DNA of 59,629 nt from Sulfobacillus benefaciens (GTDB lineage Bacteria; Bacillota; Sulfobacillia; Sulfobacillales; Sulfobacillaceae). The stretch is taken from positions 251,124-310,752 of the forward strand of contig PXYT01000001.1 in NCBI GenBank assembly GCA_003023725.1, given 5' to 3'. Below the pieces are notes generated by a model that worked only from the letters and a program-made list of their open reading frames with translations, was not told the DNA's origin and did no database searches. Shown piece after piece: positions 49,548 to 58,456 of the stretch (positions are counted from its first letter, which is position 1; each line of letters starts with the position of its first letter). The position numbers and the translations under genes are program-made.

Positions 49548-50766
49548 GCATTACTACAGATCCATCTTTTCGCCGCGCAATCTTAGCAGCCTGAATCAAG
49601 TCTGAGATCACATCGTCCGGATCCTCCAGACCCACTGACACGCGAACCATGCTGTCGGTAATCCCCATTGTTTGCCGTTCCTCAGGGCTTTGATTCCGGT
49701 GTGAAGCGATTACCGGATAGAGACACAAAGTGTAGATGTCTCCAACGGTTGTCGCTGAACCCACCAATTGCAATTCGTTCAAAAAGCGAAAGGCTGTGGC
49801 TTGACTCCCCCCTAAATCCAACGTCACAACCGCCCCGCCCAATGCCGGTGCAAGCAACCTCTGCGCAACGGAATAGGTCGGATGGTCGGAAAATAAGGGA
49901 TAAAACACCCGTTCGAAGATCTGCGATGTGCGCAAGGCCTCGGCTATTATGGCCGCATTCTGGCACTGTTTTTCAAATCGGACGCCTAGAGTCCGCAGGC
50001 CCCGATGTATTAGCCATGCTTCGAACGGGCCCAAAACAGCCCCACGTAGCTTTAAATATTGATGCAGCCGGTCATGATAGTCTTCGCGTGCCACGACGAT
50101 TCCGCCCATGGCATCCCCGTGACCTCCGAGGTATTTGGTCGCGCTATGCACCACGATATCGGCTCCCAATGTTAAGGGCTGCATAATCAAGGGTGTGGTA
50201 AAGGTATTGTCCACAATGAGCTGAGCTTCAACTGTGTGCGCCAGTTCAGCTATTCGAGGCACATCCAAAATCTTTAATAAGGGATTGGACAATGTTTCGA
50301 TAAGAATGCTGGTGGGCTTATGTTTCTGCAACAGGGACTCAAAACGCGTTAAATCGGTAAAATCTCCAACAACCACCTGAATTTCCGATTCTGCCCAAAT
50401 GGTGCCCAGAAGGTTCAAAGAAGCGCCGTACACATCCTGACTTACCAACACCGTATCCCCAGGCCTGACGCCCGTGGCGTACAGGGCTGCATCAATCGCA
50501 GCCATACCGGACGCCGTGGCAATTCCGGTCTGAGCCTCTTCCAATTCTTTCATGGCATCCACCAAGGCCTCCACGTTAGGGTTGCCGTGTCTGGCATAGG
50601 AAAATCCCGGCACTTCCCCCGCCATCAGTCGATCAAGCCTCTCCGCCGATTCAGACTGATAACTTGTGGATGGAAAAATAGGCAAAGCTGTTGGCTGGAT
50701 GTTTTCCACCCGAGGGGTGCCCGCATGCACTAACAAGGTATTTCTTCGCCAAGACTTATCGCTCAT
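49537..50766 (-). CDS. Cys/Met metabolism PLP enzyme (cystathionine gamma-lyase/synthase type)
   Basis: PLP enzyme of transsulfuration or direct sulfhydrylation. The 409 residues start at ATG 50766 (GGAGGAGG upstream). YARHGNPNVEALVDAMKELE (about 55), TASGMAAIDAAL, the PLP lysine in HSATKYLGGHGDAMGG (about 205) and LQLVGSATTVGD near the C-terminus are family features. The exact reaction (cystathionine gamma-lyase, methionine gamma-lyase or O-acetylhomoserine sulfhydrylase) cannot be settled from the sequence. It is preceded by a SAM-I riboswitch, so methionine supply controls it, which favours a biosynthetic role. Confidence 0.93.
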   Translation of the reverse strand: MSDKSWRRNTLLVHAGTPRVENIQPTALPIFPSTSYQSESAERLDRLMAGEVPGFSYARHGNPNVEALVDAMKELEEAQTGIATASGMAAIDAALYATGVRPGDTVLVSQDVYGASLNLLGTIWAESEIQVVVGDFTDLTRFESLLQKHKPTSILIETLSNPLLKILDVPRIAELAHTVEAQLIVDNTFTTPLIMQPLTLGADIVVHSATKYLGGHGDAMGGIVVAREDYHDRLHQYLKLRGAVLGPFEAWLIHRGLRTLGVRFEKQCQNAAIIAEALRTSQIFERVFYPLFSDHPTYSVAQRLLAPALGGAVVTLDLGGSQATAFRFLNELQLVGSATTVGDIYTLCLYPVIASHRNQSPEERQTMGITDSMVRVSVGLEDPDDVISDLIQAAKIARRKDGSVVMQQD

Positions 50767-50788
50767 GGTAACGCCTCCTCCGTCTGAA

Positions 50789-50815
50789 CAAAAAATTCCT
50801 CCCATCGAGGGAGGG
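50789..50815 (-). terminator. Riboswitch expression-platform terminator
   Basis: CCTCCC (50798-50803) pairs with GGGAGG (50809-50814), with the loop ATCGA, and the minus strand then reads AATTTTTTG. It lies between the SAM-I aptamer and the start codon. SAM binding would favour this hairpin and switch the gene off, as in other S-box leaders. Confidence 0.85.
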
Positions 50816-50829
50816 TGGCGGTACCCATT

Positions 50830-50942
50830 CCCTCTCATCTTGAAAGACCTGGTCTTTCAGGAATTAGCACCAACCAGATAAATTCTTTTCTGGGGGTTGC
50901 CGGGCTTCATCGGGCCAGTCCCTCCGCCGCTCTCGATAAGAG
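50830..50942 (-). ncRNA. SAM-I (S-box) riboswitch
   Basis: On the minus strand the P1/P2 start CTCTTATCGAGAG (50942-50930) is followed by the invariant GGCCCGATGAAGCCCGGCAA block (kink-turn), then a P3 hairpin, GGTGCTAATTCC, P4 and the closing AGATGAGAGGG. These are the conserved S-box elements in order. The gene it controls starts at 50766. Downstream is a terminator hairpin at 50789-50815. I am confident in the class; binding affinity is not known. Confidence 0.96.
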
Positions 50943-51317
50943 GTATTTATAATGAAATGCACTCTACCATATCCCACCGAAATACGCAACGTTTAGGATG
51001 CCGGGAGAGGGGGCCCCTCATCGTGTCTTCACGGCGGGACAAGAAACGGGCACGATGGTCTAATCTCGTGCCCCTATGCTGTCGGCACCGACAACCAAAG
51101 AATCTCGCTTAGACCCTGTTGGTAAGAATGTGGAAATACCGTGGTGACCCTTCGGTTGTATCGTGGGGCTTTAGACAAACACACCACTATGTTTCCCATA
51201 AACATATCGCCTAGAATATTGACGAAATCAGGCGATACTCCCATCATAGTCATGAATCATGTATTATGTAAATCAACACCAAAGAAATGAGGCAGTGATC
51301 CAGCACACGGTGAAAGG
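50943..51317. other. Intergenic region between SAM riboswitch and DUF4012 gene
   Basis: About 375 bp with no supported gene. It contains a hairpin, GGGCACGA (51048-51055) with TCGTGCCC (51066-51073), no T-run on the + strand. It also contains the inverted repeat TATCGCCT (51205-51212) with AGGCGATA (51230-51237) around a TTGACG at 51219-51224, which may be a -35 element for the 51318 gene. No tRNA is seen. Confidence 0.5.
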
Positions 51318-53150
51318 GTGATTCGCACGCGACTCGGCAAGTCTATTAGGCGTTCTCTTCGGGTAGGCACAATAGCGGGGAGTCTGGGAATGCTGGGTAT
51401 CATCGGAGTGCCGTTTTTGACTCTGGCCGGTACAACCGCCACAGCCGGGGCAGCAGCGCTTTATGCCGCTGTGGGAGTCCAAACACGCCAAACTCAAACT
51501 ATTGACACCGGTATCACCTATCTGAATGACACTGCACAGTGGTACCGCAGTATGGTCTGGACGTTCTGGCCGCTTAGGATTCTGGATCCCCACAACGCTT
51601 TTCTGGATACCCTGAAACAATCGGGCAGGAATCTGACGGCATTGACTCGAACTACCCGTCGTGCCGAACCCGACATTAATCACATTTTGGGAGCCATAGG
51701 ATTTCAAACCCCCACCCATGCCGACCCCTCCCTGTCCCACGCTCAATTAGCAGCAGCCTTGTTTCAGCAATTGCCCAACATTGATCAGCTCGTCAACACC
51801 TTTTATCCGACTGTTAGCCAGTGGAATCAATGGATTGCACACGCAAATCTGCCGTCTCTATTGGTAACCCCAAGCCAGTGGCACCAATTTCAAAACGAGA
51901 GTCAATTATTAACCCAGGACATGCAAGACTTGCGAACCGCATTGCCCATGGTAACGAAAATGATTCCAGCCAAAGGTACCCGGCGCTACTTCTTAGTCTA
52001 TGAAAATTCGGGAGAACTTCGGTCCACCGGCGGCTTTATGACGGCGTATAGTTATGTGACCTTCAAGAACGGTCATTTGCAACCTTTACATTCGCATAAC
52101 ATCTACGATTTGCAACCCCATGTCCGTTACCGTCCGCCTGCGCCTTTGGCTATCCATACCTGGTTGTATTCGCCCATCTGGCATCTTCGCGACTCCAACT
52201 GGTCACCGAATGTGCCCACAGCGGTCCAGCAAATGTACAAATTTTATAATTCAATGCCGAACGCCCCCCGTTTAAACGGAGTAATATTCGTTAACACCTG
52301 GGTCGCCGACACGTTATTAAAAGATATCGGAGGCATTACCATGCCAACGGCATATCATAACTTGCACGTAACATCCAGCAACGCCAACTATGAAATGGAG
52401 TACATTGCCGAGCGTTCCCATTTACCCGCAGGTGTCAAAAAAAAGTTCATTGGGACGATGCTCCATCTCGTTGTTCATAAACTGGCCCATTCTTCTGTTC
52501 CAGTGCTGCTGCAAACAGTCCACAGCGGATTTCAAGCTTTAAACCAAAAGGACGTATTATTTTACTTCAATAACCCTCAACTCGAAAACATGGCCAAGGC
52601 GCAAAATTGGGCCGGAACAGTCGATCGTCATACCAATGGCGACTATCTCGAAGTCGTCGATGACAACCTCGGAGGGCACAAAGACAATTTTTACATGCAT
52701 TACCATGTGACTTCCCGAATCCAGAAAATAGGTTCACGATACCGCCAGACGACAACAGTCACTTGGACCAATACCGGCATCTTCGACAATTGGCTCGTAG
52801 TGCCTTACACGTCGTGGGTGCGCTTTTATGTTCCGTATGGTTCCCGGCTGATCTCTCTGACAGGAGGCAACGCTATTACCCAAGACTACACTAACGCTCA
52901 ACTTCATAAAACCGTCTTTGGTAATCACTTAACGATGCCCGACCGTTTGAACAAACACTATCCGCCGACCACTCGCTCGATGACGGCCACATATTGGCTG
53001 CCCAAAGGCATCAACATGTCTCGGTATGTGATACAAAAACAACCAGGCATCCGCGATGACCATGAGACCATCATTGTCAACGGACACCGGCTTCGTCCAT
53101 TCCGGCTCTATACAGATACGACTGTTTCTCTGTCGCCTTCGCATAAATGA
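51318..53150 (+). CDS. DUF4012 family envelope protein
   Basis: A 610-residue protein with a basic N-terminus and one or two membrane segments (about 20-48, including LGMLGIIGVPFLTLAGTT and ATAGAAALYAAVG). A long extracytoplasmic part follows. The core fits DUF4012: YFLVYENSGELRSTGGFMTA (about 230-250) and VTFKNGHLQPLH, then RLNGVIFVNTWVADTLL and QKDVLFYFNNPQLENMA. A C-terminal beta-rich region (YMHYHVTSRIQKIGSRYRQT, VTWTNTGIFDNW) ends the chain. The function of the family is not known; it often sits near cell-surface polysaccharide genes. Start GTG 51318 with GAAAGG very close is uncertain. It has no co-directional neighbour. Confidence 0.8.
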   Translation: MIRTRLGKSIRRSLRVGTIAGSLGMLGIIGVPFLTLAGTTATAGAAALYAAVGVQTRQTQTIDTGITYLNDTAQWYRSMVWTFWPLRILDPHNAFLDTLKQSGRNLTALTRTTRRAEPDINHILGAIGFQTPTHADPSLSHAQLAAALFQQLPNIDQLVNTFYPTVSQWNQWIAHANLPSLLVTPSQWHQFQNESQLLTQDMQDLRTALPMVTKMIPAKGTRRYFLVYENSGELRSTGGFMTAYSYVTFKNGHLQPLHSHNIYDLQPHVRYRPPAPLAIHTWLYSPIWHLRDSNWSPNVPTAVQQMYKFYNSMPNAPRLNGVIFVNTWVADTLLKDIGGITMPTAYHNLHVTSSNANYEMEYIAERSHLPAGVKKKFIGTMLHLVVHKLAHSSVPVLLQTVHSGFQALNQKDVLFYFNNPQLENMAKAQNWAGTVDRHTNGDYLEVVDDNLGGHKDNFYMHYHVTSRIQKIGSRYRQTTTVTWTNTGIFDNWLVVPYTSWVRFYVPYGSRLISLTGGNAITQDYTNAQLHKTVFGNHLTMPDRLNKHYPPTTRSMTATYWLPKGINMSRYVIQKQPGIRDDHETIIVNGHRLRPFRLYTDTTVSLSPSHK

Positions 53151-53316
53151 GGAACTCTGAATTATTAACCCATGGCCTGCCAATTACCGCTTTCTCCTGG
53201 GTTGTCATCCTTCCTACTCCATGAGATGGCTCAGATTGAATGCCCGACGGGAGGATTATACGAGGGGAGGCGTTCAAAGGTGCGAAACATAAGATCAACT
53301 CCCCACGCCTATTCCG

Positions 53317-54147
53317 CTAGTACAGTGGTCGACCACTGTTCAAAGCCATCACCGTATAAAAGGCTCGAAATGCCTCTTCCATATTCGGTTCCTCAAACCC
53401 CACCTTGCGCCCGTCCAGTCGCTGAGCTCCGGGACAGTACATAGCGCGATCAGCCATTTCGGGTGTCATCAGGCTCACGGTAAGATGGATGGGTTCAGCA
53501 AGCCGCCAAGGCCCTACGACACCTTGTCTGAATTTCTCCAATGCCCGGTGTACCCCGTCTTTTAAGCGCCTGTCCACTTCCAGTGGCGCCAAGAGTTCGG
53601 CTGATCGGCGGCTAAAGGGGTATTTCACCACGACGGTCTCAATTCCCGGCAGCAGGGACTGCGCCTCTTGAGCCACTTGGCTATCCCCGGAAATTAGAGC
53701 CACGGGCACATTCCAATGACCCGCCAAAGCGGCATTGATCCCGGTTTCCCCCACCTCCTGTCCGTTAAGTGTCACCGATGCGATTTCTCCTGCATAGGTA
53801 TGATCCATAATGGCTGCGGGCGTGCCAGCTCGTGCATGGTAGCCGATATAAAAAGCCACATCCGCACAATCCACCCCTTGATTCATCGACCATTGCTTGG
53901 ACCCTCCGGTGATGAGATGCACCGTGTTCGGCATGGTTTCTGCGGGAAGGTTGAGCATGCCATCATGCGAATCATTCACCCAAATCGCACTCACATCAGA
54001 TTCTTCTTCTAGAGCTTCCAAGACGGATGTAAGATCTTTCATCATAGCCTTCCGGGCAGTTTCGTACCGGTGCCCATCGGGCAAGAATTGATCGCGGTCC
54101 ACAAGTCCGCTAATCCCTTCCATATCGACAGAAATCCAGACTTTCAT
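53317..54147 (-). CDS. D-aminopeptidase, M55 family (DppA-like)
   Basis: Zinc peptidase acting on D-amino-acid peptides such as D-Ala-D-Ala. The 276 residues begin VWISVDMEGISGLVDRDQF with metal ligands in DMEG. WVNDSHDGMLNL (about 57), FYIGYHARAGTPAAIMDHTY (about 98-117, metal His) and ALISGDSQVAQEA (about 150) complete the site. Start ATG 54147 has GAGGAG upstream. In Bacillus dppA heads a dipeptide transport operon; here it stands alone, so the substrate source is unclear. Confidence 0.92.
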   Translation of the reverse strand: MKVWISVDMEGISGLVDRDQFLPDGHRYETARKAMMKDLTSVLEALEEESDVSAIWVNDSHDGMLNLPAETMPNTVHLITGGSKQWSMNQGVDCADVAFYIGYHARAGTPAAIMDHTYAGEIASVTLNGQEVGETGINAALAGHWNVPVALISGDSQVAQEAQSLLPGIETVVVKYPFSRRSAELLAPLEVDRRLKDGVHRALEKFRQGVVGPWRLAEPIHLTVSLMTPEMADRAMYCPGAQRLDGRKVGFEEPNMEEAFRAFYTVMALNSGRPLY

Positions 54148-54364
54148 GACGCAATCGCTCCTCGTTGTTCTTGTTTTGATTCTTTCTCAATGTCCTTCTG
54201 TAACCATCACAATCTAACGTCTGTATTACGGTATTGACGCTAACATGTCAAAGCCGTGCTGACGCATGAGGGTATCAATTAAGCTGCGGCGTGGATTCTA
54301 CAAAACATTTTCTCCACAAAGGTGGTGGCCAGGCTCAGCACGACGTGAGATATCTGGCTCTTTT

Positions 54365-54970
54365 TCATACTGTATGGAGTATGGCTATGCTGTCGGATCT
54401 CCCACGGTGAACACATTGGAGGCGTTGAGTAACTCCAGTCCTGCGCGTTCGCTGCCGCCCGCCGTGTGTTATTGTAATACGACGGTTGACCCCTTCTAAG
54501 GGCCCATTGCTTATCACAGGAAAGACCAGGCTATTTTTCACCGCCTCATAATCATTCCGGACCCCGGTCGCATATTGGGCGAGAAGCCCAGTCTCGCACA
54601 CTGGCTATGGCTGAATAAACGTTGGTGATGCTGCGGGGTCCACGGCATCCAACACATGATAACAATCACTCAAAAAGTGCCCCAGCATCCCCATTGCGGA
54701 CAAGCAGGCGACGAGGCCTTAAACAGTTTCTGGATTTGTTTTTTTCCTTTTCTTCGTCTTGGCAGGGGATGACCTCGGATCCTCCGCGGAATTCTTGAGG
54801 TGCGAACTTAGTCACCAAAGGGCGACCGGGCACCGGAATGAGTCTGGGGAGCGATGGGGTTCGGCCTCTTTCGGACGGCTTCCAGCCACGTGCTTTAGAA
54901 CCAGTTTGTGCACCGTATCACCGGAAATCTGCCGTGATTGCAGTGGTCTACAACCGTAGCACGACACGAT
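54365..54970 (-). pseudogene. Degenerate ISL3-family transposase relic
   Basis: The C-terminal DDE region is visible in pieces: ATGVRNDYEAVKNSLVFPV, then SNGPLEGVNRR, then after a frameshift ERAGLELLNASNVF, matching the ISL3 pattern 'SNGPxEGxxNRxKxxKR...GRAGxxLLxxR'. Further upstream on the minus strand, fragments ISGDTVHKLVL and ARGWKPSERGRTPSLP resemble the helix-turn-helix linker. Several stops and frame changes show it is inactive. Boundaries are approximate; no terminal inverted repeats were found. Confidence 0.6.
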
Positions 54971-55691
54971 GCCGCCCGCCTCCAATAATAAAACCACACA
55001 TGTAAACGTAAATTTCGCCGGAATTCAGCTGATGGATATGGCAACCATGATGAAACACAAGCACTCCCAAGAAAATACCGAGCACGCTGTATTCGAGAAA
55101 CACCAACACATCAGCCACTAGCGTGCTCTCCATCCCTTCCATGGCAACACTCCCCACCCTCCCCCTCAAACCCCTTCCTCTGGCCCCTTCATAGACAAAC
55201 GGATTCTTTATCGTAATCATTCGGATTATCGAGCTTCAGAGGTATGCTCTCGACGTAGGCAATGAAGGGACCGCGAAGTGACACCGGCCGAAAAAAGGAA
55301 AAAAGATCGGAACATAGCGAAAGTCTTCGTGTTGTCGATCTCAATAGATCCCGTCCTGGAGTTATCTCTCCATAAGACATACATATCACAGCCTCTAATG
55401 CCAGAACCTCATGAAAACTTGCGAGGAACGCAGCGGAGCATGCGTTCTCCTAAGGAGGTGATATAATCCGTCAAGGATTTGTTTTCACTGTGAATACCAA
55501 ACTCGATTTTCGTGCCAGCACCCCAGTCCTCCATGACGGCCGAGACAAATCTGGTATCAAACATGCTGAATATCAAGCCCAGCAGTTAATGACTAGAGAC
55601 TTAAGCAGTTATCCTGATAGCCTTTCTCTTGTGCTGTAACTCTGTGACATCCTAGAGAAGAAGATCATTGATGAGTTGGCTCTCACCTCTT
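54971..55691. other. Low-information region after the ISL3 relic
   Basis: No gene I can support firmly. A possible 64-codon minus-strand frame, 55142 to 54948, has GGGGAG 8 nt before its ATG and two hydrophobic stretches, but no recognised family. A perfect ribosome-site sequence AAGGAGGTGAT lies at 55453-55463 with no good start codon near it. A GTG at 55491 opens a 49-codon frame (ending 55640) with a KHAEYQAQQLMTRDL segment that might be a mobile-element fragment. The first 217 bp after dppA (54148-54364) also lack features. Confidence 0.4.
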
Positions 55692-56177
55692 TTAACGTGC
55701 CAGATCGGGACGGTAACTCCCTGGCACGGTGCGCATACTTAGGGCCCAGCGGTTCCAGGCGTTAATTGCAATCACGGCAGATGTTAAAGCCACTACCTCA
55801 CGTTCCGTATAATAATTTCGTAGGTTCTCGTAATCTTCATCAGGAACTCTCCTCGTCAGATCAGTCACTGCTTCCGCCCAGGCCAGTAAAGCCCGCTCAG
55901 ATTGTGTGAAAAACGGGGTCTCGCGCCACGCTGCCAGAGCATATAAGCGTTGCTCGCTTTCTCCTTGACGCCTGGCATCTTTGGTATGCATATCGAGACA
56001 GTAGCCGCATCCGTTCATTTGTGATACGCGAACCTTCACCAGCTCTAACAAGGAACGGGATATCCCGGCCTTATATGCGACAGCCTCCAAGCTCATCATT
56101 GCCGTTCGTGCCTCAGGTAACGCGAGCGCCCAGTCCATGCGTTCCACAGATTCCCTTAGCGATTCCTGGTTATCCAC
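55692..56177 (-). CDS. AhpD-like alkylhydroperoxidase/carboxymuconolactone decarboxylase family protein
   Basis: A 161-residue helical protein with the AhpD-type redox site in MNGCGYCLDMHTKDAR (Cys-x2-Cys-x3-His, about 55-70). It is preceded by SLLELVKVRVSQ and followed by TQSERALLAWAEAVTDL, both family features. Such proteins reduce peroxides or act as thiol oxidoreductases. Start GTG 56177 lies 11 nt after AAGGAGG. It sits alone between degraded regions with no obvious operon partner. Confidence 0.9.
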   Translation of the reverse strand: MDNQESLRESVERMDWALALPEARTAMMSLEAVAYKAGISRSLLELVKVRVSQMNGCGYCLDMHTKDARRQGESEQRLYALAAWRETPFFTQSERALLAWAEAVTDLTRRVPDEDYENLRNYYTEREVVALTSAVIAINAWNRWALSMRTVPGSYRPDLAR

Positions 56178-56412
56178 TATTCATCTTGCCTCCTTATCGG
56201 GAATCGAAGAGCCAAGTTCTCTTCGGTAAAGGACTTCGGCAGAGAAAACATACTCTCCTGCTTATACACTCTTTCCTAGTTCCAATAATACTGAAATTAA
56301 TTCTGGGGATAAGCCAGGAAATGGCCCCGAATTTGGTGTATTTTGAGGCTATCTCCTTGATGATATCCATCCAATCGGTCCACAAAGATGTTAACAAATA
56401 TCATCGTGTGGG

Positions 56413-56840
56413 TTAACCAAGCCATGAATTCCGCTGGCAGACGCCACCGTTGGGCGTGCTCCCCCACGGCTGATTGGAAGCGTTTTCCGTTTTGAGGGAG
56501 CATTCTGTGGGTGAGATGGCCAAAGGCACAAGCGGATTGGACTTCCGGCACCTCCACAGAGTCATGATGACCATCCCAACCATAGTTTGGAGGGCGGGGG
56601 TGGGATACGGCATCACGACTTCGCGAGACGGGGCGATGCCCGATTCAGAGGCATGCGTCCCGATCCATTCGACAGACTGCGCCAGTGTCAAAATATCTGC
56701 CCCCTCTTGATCACGGTCCGACGGCAACACGCCGCCGACAATTTCAGGTATTAACTGTTTATCGTCAGGGATCAGAGCTGTTGTATACAGTCCATCTTGG
56801 GCTTTAAGCCCGTGGATATTTGGGGCACTATGCGGGGCGG
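56413..56840 (-). pseudogene. Probable relic of a cytochrome bd-type oxidase subunit I
   Basis: A frame without a valid gene start reads KAQDGLYTTALIPDDKQLIP, then EIVGGVL, ILTLAQSVEWIGTHASESGI and finally PTPALQTMVGMVIMTLW. The order 'GLYTT...IGG...ILxxA...GL...P...FQxMVGxG' resembles the middle of CydA. No haem-ligand regions or start are present, and downstream sequence (NQPWGSTPNGGV) ends at a stop. The match is by eye and weak; another decayed gene is possible. The following 56178-56412 shows no gene. Confidence 0.35.
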
Positions 56841-56847
56841 CAATTCG

Positions 56848-57045
56848 TCATGGCGATCCGTAATCCCGACGCATCTCTTCGAAGGCCGTATCGATCAAGG
56901 TGCGAGGCAGCCGTCCCTGCCCAAATTGCAGTATATGTACTCTTTTTCCCTTCTCGGAGAACGGGCAGTACAATTTCCGTTGTGACTGAACGTGAAAGGG
57001 CTTTCGGCCCCACTCATTTTTGGTTAATCGTAGTGGTAACGGCAT
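56848..57045 (-). CDS. Small ORF with strong ribosome site, unrecognised
   Basis: A 65-codon frame begins at ATG 57045 with AAGGAG 8 nt upstream. It reads PLPLRLTKNEWGRKPFHVQS, is rich in basic residues and ends RDYGSP. No family, signal peptide or membrane span is recognised. It lies between the MFS gene and the cydA-like relic, in a decayed area, so it may be a real small gene or a remnant. Confidence 0.3.
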   Translation of the reverse strand: MPLPLRLTKNEWGRKPFHVQSQRKLYCPFSEKGKRVHILQFGQGRLPRTLIDTAFEEMRRDYGSP

Positions 57046-57178
57046 TGTGTTGGCTCCTTCCCCCTTCCGTGGCATCTTAAATATGTGACGCGGTCGTGTC
57101 GACAATGCTACGGGAAAGCACTCGCGGTCAGTTGAGCGTCCTTGAAAGTCCCGATCTTTTACCATCGATACGCCCAGG

Positions 57179-58456
57179 TTATGGGTTGAGCGACCGGGCA
57201 TGGGCGCGCCGCGTTATCCATGGCCTCCGCCGCCGCCGTGCTCCGGTGGACCCCGCCCACACATAAAGGCCAACGCCAATAAGGCGAATCATCGAGGATA
57301 TGCCGGCCGACAAGGAAATCGGCCCTAAGGCCATCAACCCTACCGCGCAGATTGCCCCCAATCCGGCTGCGAGATTCGTCACGGCCGCATACATTCCCAA
57401 TAGACGGATGCGTTCGGCCTCGGGAGTGAGATCCAGCGCTCTGATGAAAACGAGAAAATTAAACCCCGCAGTCGAGACGCCACCTATCGTGTTTAAGCCG
57501 ATAATTCCCCATTTGGAGGGTGCTAGCATGTATCCTGCCGGAGATACCACCATTAAGAGAGTGGCGAGGGGCAGCATCCACGTAATCGAAAAATGCTGGC
57601 GAATACGTTGCCAAAAAGGCAAAGCGATCATTGTGGCGACCGCGTTCGTCATAGCCCAGTAGGCCATCCAGGCGTTGGTGGCCCCTAAATCGTCCACTTG
57701 GTAGCGTACCGCCACCGGCCACAGGAATAGCCAGCCAAAATAAAATACGACGCCCGCCAGCATAAAACGCGGAAAGCCTGGAATTTGCCGCCATTCTGTG
57801 GTTGGGGGCGCAGGGTTGCCCAGAATACGCTCTGTCGGCTGCGTTATGCGGAATTGCCGGTACACGGCCACCTCAATCATGCCGATAAGAACGGCCCCCA
57901 AATCCATCCACCCATATGCTCGGGTCCCGCGGGCTTGGCCAATGATTAATCCTCCCAAAAGCAGCGTCCCAATACCGACGACATTCATTCCCCATTGACG
58001 CCACATGACGGCTTGGGCACGCCGTTCGCCGCTCAAAACTTGGCCCAATAGAGTTTGCCAGGAAAGTGTGGCGACGGCCGCGGGCAGATTTAGCAAAATG
58101 ACTGCCATAAGAAAGGCAAGCGGAGGATCCCATGACCAATACCCGATGTCCACCAGAGCTAACAAACCATAACCTAAGCGCGCCAGAACAAACAGCCACT
58201 GCGTGGTCCGATGAGGGTGGCCCGTGCGGGAAAGACACAAAGGCGCCGCCCACGCGGCCATCCCTTGGGATAAATAAGGGATGGCAATCATAACGCCTAA
58301 ATAGAGGTTAGGGGCGCCCAAACGGACGATATTAATCCCTAAATACGGGTTAACCAGGCGGATCCCAATGGATTTAAATAATCCATTCCAGACGTTAATG
58401 CGGGAATTATGCGTCTCGTCCCTGTCCGTTGGCATAGTGTTCCCCTCTTCTGACAT
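57179..58456 (-). CDS. MFS-type transporter
   Basis: A 425-residue integral membrane protein with about 10-12 hydrophobic segments. The first lie around residues 35-60 and 80-105, and later ones include FMLAGVVFYFGWLFLWPVAV, AYWAMTNAVATMIALPFW and MYAAVTNLAAGLGAICAVG. There is a central hydrophilic loop (about 195-225). It fits the major facilitator superfamily in general; the substrate is unknown. Start ATG 58456 follows GAGGGGG, while ATG 58435 (GAGGGG) is an equally good alternative. The C-terminus is strongly basic (RRRRRPW). Confidence 0.82.
   Translation of the reverse strand: MSEEGNTMPTDRDETHNSRINVWNGLFKSIGIRLVNPYLGINIVRLGAPNLYLGVMIAIPYLSQGMAAWAAPLCLSRTGHPHRTTQWLFVLARLGYGLLALVDIGYWSWDPPLAFLMAVILLNLPAAVATLSWQTLLGQVLSGERRAQAVMWRQWGMNVVGIGTLLLGGLIIGQARGTRAYGWMDLGAVLIGMIEVAVYRQFRITQPTERILGNPAPPTTEWRQIPGFPRFMLAGVVFYFGWLFLWPVAVRYQVDDLGATNAWMAYWAMTNAVATMIALPFWQRIRQHFSITWMLPLATLLMVVSPAGYMLAPSKWGIIGLNTIGGVSTAGFNFLVFIRALDLTPEAERIRLLGMYAAVTNLAAGLGAICAVGLMALGPISLSAGISSMIRLIGVGLYVWAGSTGARRRRRPWITRRAHARSLNP

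Noticed and set aside
51048-51073. Hairpin GGGCACGA/TCGTGCCC as a terminator or tRNA-like element
   Set aside because: No T-run on the + strand and no tRNA arms; at most a weak minus-strand terminator for no known gene.
55264-55470. Short frames around 55.2-55.5 kb as genes
   Set aside because: Starts lack ribosome sites and the products show no similarity or consistent structure.
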